Assembly (NCBI GenBank): GCA_030278955.1
Contig: JAOANR010000010.1
Span: 14,925,086-14,989,085 of the forward strand
Reading direction: 5' to 3'
Length of the DNA: 64,000 nucleotides
DNA from: Hygrophila difformis
Lineage: Eukaryota; Streptophyta; Magnoliopsida; Lamiales; Acanthaceae
Numbering within the stretch: position 1 is the first letter of the stretch; every line of letters begins with the position of its first letter. A program made the position numbers and the translations under genes. Positions 57,297 to 64,000 of this stretch are shown in pieces. A model generated the notes under the pieces. That model searched no databases and was not told the DNA's origin. It saw only the letters and a list, made by a program, of their open reading frames with translations.

Positions 57297-57372
57297 CTAA
57301 ACAGGGTACAAAGTTTACAAAGACAGAGCAAAACGAAAAGAAAATAAATAACTGCAGGAATTTAAAACTCAC
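57297..57372 (-). other. Predicted 76-nt intron at the gag-protease junction of element D
   Basis: On the minus strand the donor is GCAG|GTGAGT (57372 downward) and the acceptor CCTGTTTAG|GTACT (ending 57297), with a T-rich interior. The gag frame (ending V-L-A-G) and the protease frame (T-I-T-V-S-N) join exactly when it is removed. Left in, it adds a stop and shifts the frame (76 is not a multiple of 3). In F the same place reads V-M-A-G-T-F without a gap. Confidence 0.8.
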
Positions 57373-58545
57373 CTGCAAGAACGTCATCCCGGCGATCCGC
57401 CTCCGCACGGTCCAGGACATTCAATCTGCCACCTCTGTCAGCCCGAACCGGTCTACCCCGGCCTGCATGCGGGCAATGTGCTCGGCGATGACCCACCTCG
57501 TGACAAGTCCAACAACGGTACATGGGTCGCCCATCGGGACTAACCTCACGAACAGGTAGCGGTGCACGGCCACCACCCCTGCCCACATCAGCACGACCAC
57601 AATCCTGGCGACCCCTAACAGCAGCTTGACCTCTCTGATCGCCGCCTCTATGTCTTTCACGGCCCTGGTCCTATGCCTTTTCCTACTTTCCCATTGCTGG
57701 CGTTCCTCAGCCCGGCTCTCCTCCACATACAGAGCCTGATCGAACGCCTCAGAAAGTGTATCATAAGCTCGGTACCCGAATAAAGACAAAATCCCTGCCC
57801 TGAGACCCGATATGAATCGACGGACATCATCCCTACCAGCGGGCATAACCTCCGGAGCATACCTCATCAGCTCACAAACTTCATGTGATAGGCTGTCACG
57901 CTCATACTCTCCGTCTGTCTCAAACCCAGAAATTCTACCCTTTTCGCCTCCAAGACATGTGGTGGATAGAAGTGGGAGCTAAGAGCCTCTGTAAACTGCT
58001 CCCAGTTGAACCAGGGCCTAGCGACTAGGTCATTCTCGCGGGTCCTCCACCAATGTAGTGCTTCCCCTTCCAGATAATGGGAAGCCACATAGACCTCCTG
58101 GTCCTCCGGGCAGTTGATACTAAAAAGGACTCGACCCAACTGGTACTTCCAGTTCTCAAGGTCAGATGGACTGGCACCCCCTGCAAACTTTGGTGGACGG
58201 TGCTTTGTGGACAGATCCACATAGTCCACATGGGCTGGAACAGGGGCAGGGGCAGGCTGCACTATAATCTGTGGTCTGAAATAACTGTGCCAGTTGCTGG
58301 GCGAACTCAATTGGATTGAAGGCAGCTGCTCCTCCTACTGGTGGATTCCCGAGAGGCACCTGAGCAACAGGTGGCACCTCTGGTACGGGTGGAGGAGGAG
58401 GAGGTAATCCATCATTCATTGGGTAAACATCATCAGGTTGAACATCCTAAGGAACAAAATCCCCAGCCCTACCCCCAACTGGCGGGCCTTGGTTTCTGCG
58501 GGGCCTCCCCCGTCACCCAGTACCTCTGGCTCGGTAAGGAACCAT
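57373..58545 (-). pseudogene. gag: Element D gag, multiple lesions
   Basis: The likely start is ATG 58545 (MVPYRARGTG), soon hit by TGA and TAG stops (CGA and CAG type changes) before the segment MNDGLPPPPPPVPEVPP (58419). A frameshift near 58270 leads to the capsid core (YVDLSTKHRPPKFAGG, SHYLEGEALHWWRTRE, LSSHFYPPHVLEAKR). Another near 57870 leads to LMRYAPEVMPAGRDD, and a further shift near 57600 to the knuckle CWTCHEVGHRRAHC. The last coding residues before the intron are DDVLAG. Gag would package element RNA; this copy cannot make it. Confidence 0.85.
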
Positions 58546-58869
58546 TCTGATATGCAAAACAGACACAACACGAACAACCATGTCAGCAAAAATCACCAAC
58601 ATATATTTATCATAAATGACTGATAGCAAAATAAAAATATAACAATTAAATAAATAAACAATGCATTCACAGTCCTCAATGACTGTCAAGTCACAAGGAT
58701 CCTGACTGAGGTACCATTGTTCTTCCATAGTTCCCTAACTGTGGCTCAACCTGGTATGCGCAAAACTCAACAAAAATAAGAATAGGAATGCAAATCTACA
58801 CTATATGTATCCCACACACATCTCACCGCCTATGTCCACACCACTTTTAACGCAATAAAAGAGCACACA

Positions 58870-58882
58870 GGCTCTGATACCA
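58870..58882 (-). other. Primer-binding site of element D, tRNA-iMet type
   Basis: On the minus strand TGGTATCAGAGCC, three bases inside the LTR end at 58886. Confidence 0.9.
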
Positions 58883-58885
58883 CTC

Positions 58886-59464
58886 TGTAACGCCCCGAAA
58901 ATTCAACCTTGATTTTCGCAAGCATTACCGCCGTACTAACTATCCTAAAGGCCAGCTAATTTAAAACAGCTAGTACAAGGCTGAGTCTCTAAAGTGATCA
59001 TCTGATTAAACCAGTTTCAAGCGGAATCTAAAATAAAATAAAAACACAATGGCACTTAAATAATCCCCACAGAATAACTGAATAAAAACAATCCATGTCA
59101 GAGTATCAGGCTACAAGCCTCTCAAACATAATCTGGCATCCTGCCAATATATCAGAAACAGGGCTACCAGCCCAGAGCAGTAAACACATAAGGCCACAGG
59201 CCGACAGAATGTAAATTCTAGGCTCACAGGCCTCAACTAGACATTTAAGTATCAAGTAATAGCAATCAACAGAGTAACACATAAATAAACATAATAAAAA
59301 AGAACATGAGAATCCTATCTATGTGATCTCTCATCCCCATACCCCAATCATGCTCCAGCGCCTCCAGCAGGATATATAAAACAGACAAAAGCAAAGGGAG
59401 TCAGTACAACGAACTGAGCAAGGCTACGTGTTGGGGAGTAAGGGATAACAGAGCAACACGAGCA

Positions 59465-59538
<74 letters not shown>

Positions 59539-60428
59539 TAATAATAATAAAAGCATGAATAACAGAGTAGAATAACAATAAAAGCAAATAAACATCATAC
59601 CGTCCCATACCGGTGCTTCAACCACAATCATACAATTTATGCACGTGATGCATGGTCTAACATACACCTATCTAACCTATATGCAAATGCAATGAATATG
59701 CCTAGCCGGCACCTAAAAACCCGGGCGGTATGAACCCACGGGTGAGGATATCATCAACTCCAACCCGTTACAGGGTAACATACACCATCCCCGCAGGGAC
59801 CACAGGCATCACAGCCCAAATCATATACCTCGAAGGGCCAACCAAACTGTTGCTCCCACCATAATGTAACTTCATATGCTACGACTAATCAGAGTAATAA
59901 ACCCAGCATTTAACTTTATAATACAACATCCGACTGCCAAAAAGTGAACCAGTATAGTTGAATGAAATGCTTTTTAAATAAAGTGACCAAATACATGGAT
60001 TTAAGCACCTTATACAAATATTAATAAAAAGCACTAAAATTAGCCATTACGATTAGCAAAAATGTGAAGATTAGCTAATGCAGTACACGTTTTCAAACTG
60101 ATAATGAGGAAAAGTATTAAAATATTTAAACAAGTCTCAACCTCTCTGAAACAACCTTCTGAAATGCTGTGACCATTTTCCTTTGTCATCAGACAAAAAT
60201 GTCCTTTAAATCATGCTATTGTACACGAGTAAGACTAAGTAGAATGAGAAATTTCCCATAGCCAAATATATATCTGGTCACTTGCATAAAAGCTAATAAA
60301 AAGAATACAAAAATAAAGATACTAACAAGCAAATTTGAAGTCATAAACTACTATAAGTACTCATACCCAACTTTGACTACATTTTTCCCTTCAACAGTGC
60401 GCATATGTGTAAGCATTCATATATCTAT
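58886..60428 (-). repeat. Element D 5' LTR, piece before the element E insertion
   Basis: Starts TGTAACGCCCCG on the plus strand and parallels 40397-40802 plus 51906-53110. It is cut at 60428 by E (the uninterrupted copy continues past ATATATCTAT at about 53132). An AAT microsatellite is at 59464-59550. The remaining LTR lies right of the window. Confidence 0.92.
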
Positions 60429-63400
60429 TGAAACTTTTGACAATTTCCCACTATATGAGTATTTTCTGAAAAGAATATAATCCCGGTTTAGTTTTATTTA
60501 ATGAAACCAAATTATGAAGATGGAGTTGGGATTAGGGATATGTTTATAGGTTGTCATGTTTTTATATACTCATGTAGGAAACTGTGGCCCGAAAGCGCAC
60601 GGTGTCAAAAAATTGCAGTAATTTATAGTAAGACCGGATCGTTCACTGGAGGATGTGCGATGGAAGCAGGTCCCACGCCATTTTACAAGATTTTCAACTC
60701 GGTTACTCGATTCAAGTTTGTGTTTGATTATCAACTACATGACATAATTTAAACTAAGCTATGAAAGCAATAAAATAAAGCAGATAAAATTATTCTAGAA
60801 AGCGAATTAAATTTAGTCTAAGAGAGCAATAAAATTATTCTAAGAAGGCGGTTAAAATTATTCTAAGAAAGCATATTTAAATTGAGACAGCAGGGACAGG
60901 AAGAAAAGAATAAAGATTGGACAAGATTCAGATGAAACACAATTAAATTTCCATTTTTTTCCACAGATCTTTGTTTGGGATAATCCTGTCAGTTAGCTGA
61001 CTCTCATGTTCCTATACTATGTTCCCTTTGACAGACAGGTACTTACAGTAGAGGTTTACATGCTCTTAAGAAGACAAATTATAAGATACCACAGATGGAT
61101 AACTACCCTTGCAATGCACTGCTAAGGTATATTATTTATCTGTGGTGGACAAGCAACACCTGACAAATCATTTATTGAAATGCCAAGTACTCCCATCATT
61201 CCCCCGGTCACACCCAAAGATTTAAATCAAGCCCTGAACTATTCCATAACTCCCATTCCTAGTAACAGTTAGAATTTCTCTCAATACATCCGAGTGGCCT
61301 CTATAAAAGCATTTAAAAGAAAGCGATAAAGAAAGCATTTAAAATCCTATCACTCGGAGGTTTCAAAAGCATCATACTGGTAGTAAATGAGAGCCCCCGA
61401 TCTTAATGACCGGACGCAGATCAAGAATTCCCGGACATCAGTGAACCGCTCGCAGTGTTTACCTACTCCCGGGTGGTTATAAGATACAAACTAATGAAAC
61501 AAACTAATAAATTAGTTTATTTCAGATGCACTCACTCAAGACTCAAAAATAGACTCTGGCAGAAGAGGATAGCGGTTGAAAGAATACTCAACCCTATCTT
61601 AGAAAATAACCAAGGCCCACATGTTGTTCTTCTAGTATTATCTATCACACCTTATATGAATCCAAGTGGATTCTGATTCAGTGCAATATTTAATATAAGA
61701 TTTCCAACATACAACAATTTTGGAAAATAATTGATGTTTGAAGATCATTCCCTAAACAGGTACTAGACACTCAATTAAAACACAATTCCTTTCAGTCTAG
61801 GTGAGACCTAATTGCTGACTCTGCTTCTAATTTCCCAAAATCAACCCCCAATCGAATGTGAATTAGTCATAACTGAGGAATTTATCCCTTACTTAGATCC
61901 GGATTTTATAAATGAATTTTTGTTGGAAATTCATTATGAAACATCTGATTTAAATCAAGACTTCTATATCCAAGAGAAGGGTCCCAAAATAATTATACCA
62001 CAATATTTACATAATATTATCATGGATAAATTTATAAGGAAGTGTAAAATAAATTTAACCCAAAATATAAGGTGGATTTAGACAGACTGTGACACACAAA
62101 GATGAAATAGCCTGAGATGAGAGGAGTTCAAAAGAACATTTTATTTGGCCAAAAATATGGCAAAAATAATCAGGATAATCCAGACTGCAAACATCTGCTA
62201 TCCAGGTCCTGATTATTCCAGGTGGGATGATTTTAGACAACAGAAAACCTTAAATGATAGTGATCGCTATCATCAAGATTCCTACTATCTGTGAAATGAG
62301 AGAAAAACCTACATATTTTCTCACTATAACATCAGTCAAACAATGTTGATCGACACCATATGATAATATTACAGTTTGAAATTCGGGTTTGAAAATAAAA
62401 TAAGAAAATAAAACTGTATTCAGACATGGACTGACTTAGTGGCTACTTCATTTCCCGGTAAGAGGACCGTTCGCCTGACCTCGTCAGCCACTATCCAAAC
62501 CATGCAAAATAACAAACAGTAATTAATATACAGATTACGGGCTACTTCATTTCCCGGTGAAGGGACCGTTCGCCAACAATATTCTGTGATATCTTTTACT
62601 GTTCATTCACACATCACGGAAAAGACAAAATGAAAATAAAATAAAATAAAATAAAAGAGGATGCCTTGTAAGAGAGACATTGGTTTCTCATGCAAGGTTG
62701 TAGGATTAATCCATAACTAATGACTTAAATTATCCTTCACACCATAATTAATTACAGCCCGGATTATCTGCTTAAGGCATTAAAGTTTTTGTTATCGAAA
62801 AGTATTTTAATGAGAATTGAACAAAGATCCTTTAATCATGGTAATTATCGATCTTAATCATTTCTAGTTATGATCTTTAATTATTGATTTAAGGGTTCAA
62901 TTAATTAATGGATGGATATGGAGAAACATAAAATCTTGGCAAGAGGGTGCCATGCATGTCGTGAGACAGAATTGCGTCGTGAACCGTGGGTTCATGACGG
63001 GAGGATCACGACATGAGGGGCGGAGAATAAAAGTTTTGAGTTTTTGGAATTTTTAGGGTTTCCATGTCGCTAGACAAAATGTGTGTCGTGATACATGGTC
63101 TCACGACAGGGGTCTCGCGACATGGGGCTAGAAGACAAAATTTTTGTCATTTAATAAAGGGGATGAGGACCCAGTCGCGATACCTGAAATTGTGTCGCGA
63201 ACCGAGGTTCGCGCCATGAGTGTCGCGACAGGTGGATTTTATAAATTTTTGCAAGACTTTGACTTCGTGTCGCGAGACGTGGGCTCGCGACAGGGGTCTG
63301 GGGACACGAGGCTTTTCTGAAAGTTTCCAAGTATTTGGGTCCCTAGTCGCGAGACTCAAATGTGTGTCGCAAGACGTGGTCTCGCGACAGGATGGTCTAG

Positions 63401-64000
63401 CGACTGGGGTTTTCAAAAATTTGTGAAACGAGTATCCCAAGGCACCCATGTCGCGAGACTACCTTCCTGTCGCTAGACGTGGTCTCGCGCCAGGAAGAGG
63501 TCAGCGACATGGGCGTGGTTCAGGACACAAGTCAGAAAAAGGAACAGTAGCATGCATTTTACGTGATCTCACCCCATTTCAGATCAAAAAGCTATTCTAA
63601 CCCAAAATGACCAAACAGAATTTGAATCTACCTAGAACATGCTTGAACAAAAATAAATCTACCTAAAACAATATTGTTGCAAAATCCTAATCCAGGGTTT
63701 AATCACATACTATGCATACTCATTATCCGAAAATAAGAAGGCAGTAAGCATAAAAATGGAAAATAGAGGACAAATGACCCAAAGAAAAAATGAAAGCAGT
63801 AAGATCAATGGGATTATAAAACCTATTTCATGGTTTTGGGACACCATTTAAGATTAACTACCCATTATTTGGGTATTTCAAACCCTAAAATAAAATTGTA
63901 GAACAAGAGAACATAAGTGTAAAGTGGCTACCTAAGCTACTAAAATGGCAAAAACAACATTAAAATAAACTAATCTAAGCTAAATTAGTGCATAAATTAA
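60429..64000 (-). mobile_element. Element E: LTR of an Athila-like element related to C, minus strand, partial
   Basis: It starts TGAAACTTTTGACA, the reverse complement of an LTR end, directly after TCTAT (60424-60428), the presumed target duplication. The sequence parallels the C LTR in reverse: 60560-60700 matches 10620-10760, 61400-61440 matches 24867-24920, 62450-62570 matches the 23830-23890 area, and 62960-63510 is a hairpin array matching 22783-23286. It lacks the 303-bp extension of C. It is either the 3' LTR of a minus-strand element or a solo LTR. The small frames here have no domain. Confidence 0.85.
62970..63500 (-). repeat. Hairpin array in the element E LTR
   Basis: Palindromes begin near 62975, 63084, 63193, 63269, 63364 and 63469, spaced about 75-110 bp. 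Examples: GTCGTGA...TCACGAC, GTCGCGAACC-GAG-GTTCGCGCC, TGTCGCGAG...CTCGCGACA. Several are followed by a half-site such as TAGCGACTGG or CAGCGACATGG. Arms differ from those of C yet remain self-complementary. Confidence 0.85.

Overview
The window is plant nuclear DNA, most likely eudicot heterochromatin. It is packed with nested Ty3/gypsy LTR retrotransposons (Athila, Tat and chromovirus lineages), with smaller relics of Ty1/copia, a SINE and a CACTA transposon, and one convincing host gene. The plant assignment rests on the serine-rich host gene (34142-34765, minus), plant-type LTR lineages, tRNA-iMet and tRNA-Asp type primer sites, and plant-style GT-AG introns. The species cannot be told from the sequence.

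Layout. 1-1865: element A, minus strand, truncated by the window edge (gag start plus a 5' LTR with a long minisatellite in U3). 1866-2650: unique DNA. 2651-32966: element B, a Tat-type element on the plus strand with 5-bp target duplications (CCGAC). It is split by element C (8434-26186, Athila type, duplication ATGGT), which landed inside the second RNase H domain of B. 32967-40396: the only extended non-LTR interval, with the host gene, a copia relic, a SINE with a 22-bp target duplication and one CACTA end. 40397 to the window end: element D, a minus-strand chromovirus. Its left LTR is split by element F (40803-51900, plus strand, Tekay-like chromovirus, duplication TAAAT). Its right LTR is split by element E (60429 onward, minus strand), whose LTR is a diverged relative of that of C.

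Three cargo or architecture features stand out. (1) C carries a two-exon F-box gene (18057-18124 and 19184-19844) between pol and the 3' LTR. It has its own TATA-like box and sits behind a module resembling the C LTR upstream region. (2) B carries, antisense between integrase and the 3' LTR, a four-exon gene for a 994-residue plant-mobile-domain protein whose exon phases all agree. (3) D has a 76-nt GT-AG intron exactly at the gag-protease junction; removing it restores the frame, and F has no intron there. The giant LTRs of C and E also contain arrays of short palindromes (GTCGCG.../...CGCGAC) whose arms differ between the families but still pair.

Most pol genes are disabled by a few nonsense codons and frameshifts. 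LTR pairs are very similar (about six differences by eye for C, about six substitutions plus two indels for B, about 1% for F), so C, B and F inserted recently and C is the younger of the B/C pair. All counts were made by eye, not by alignment software.
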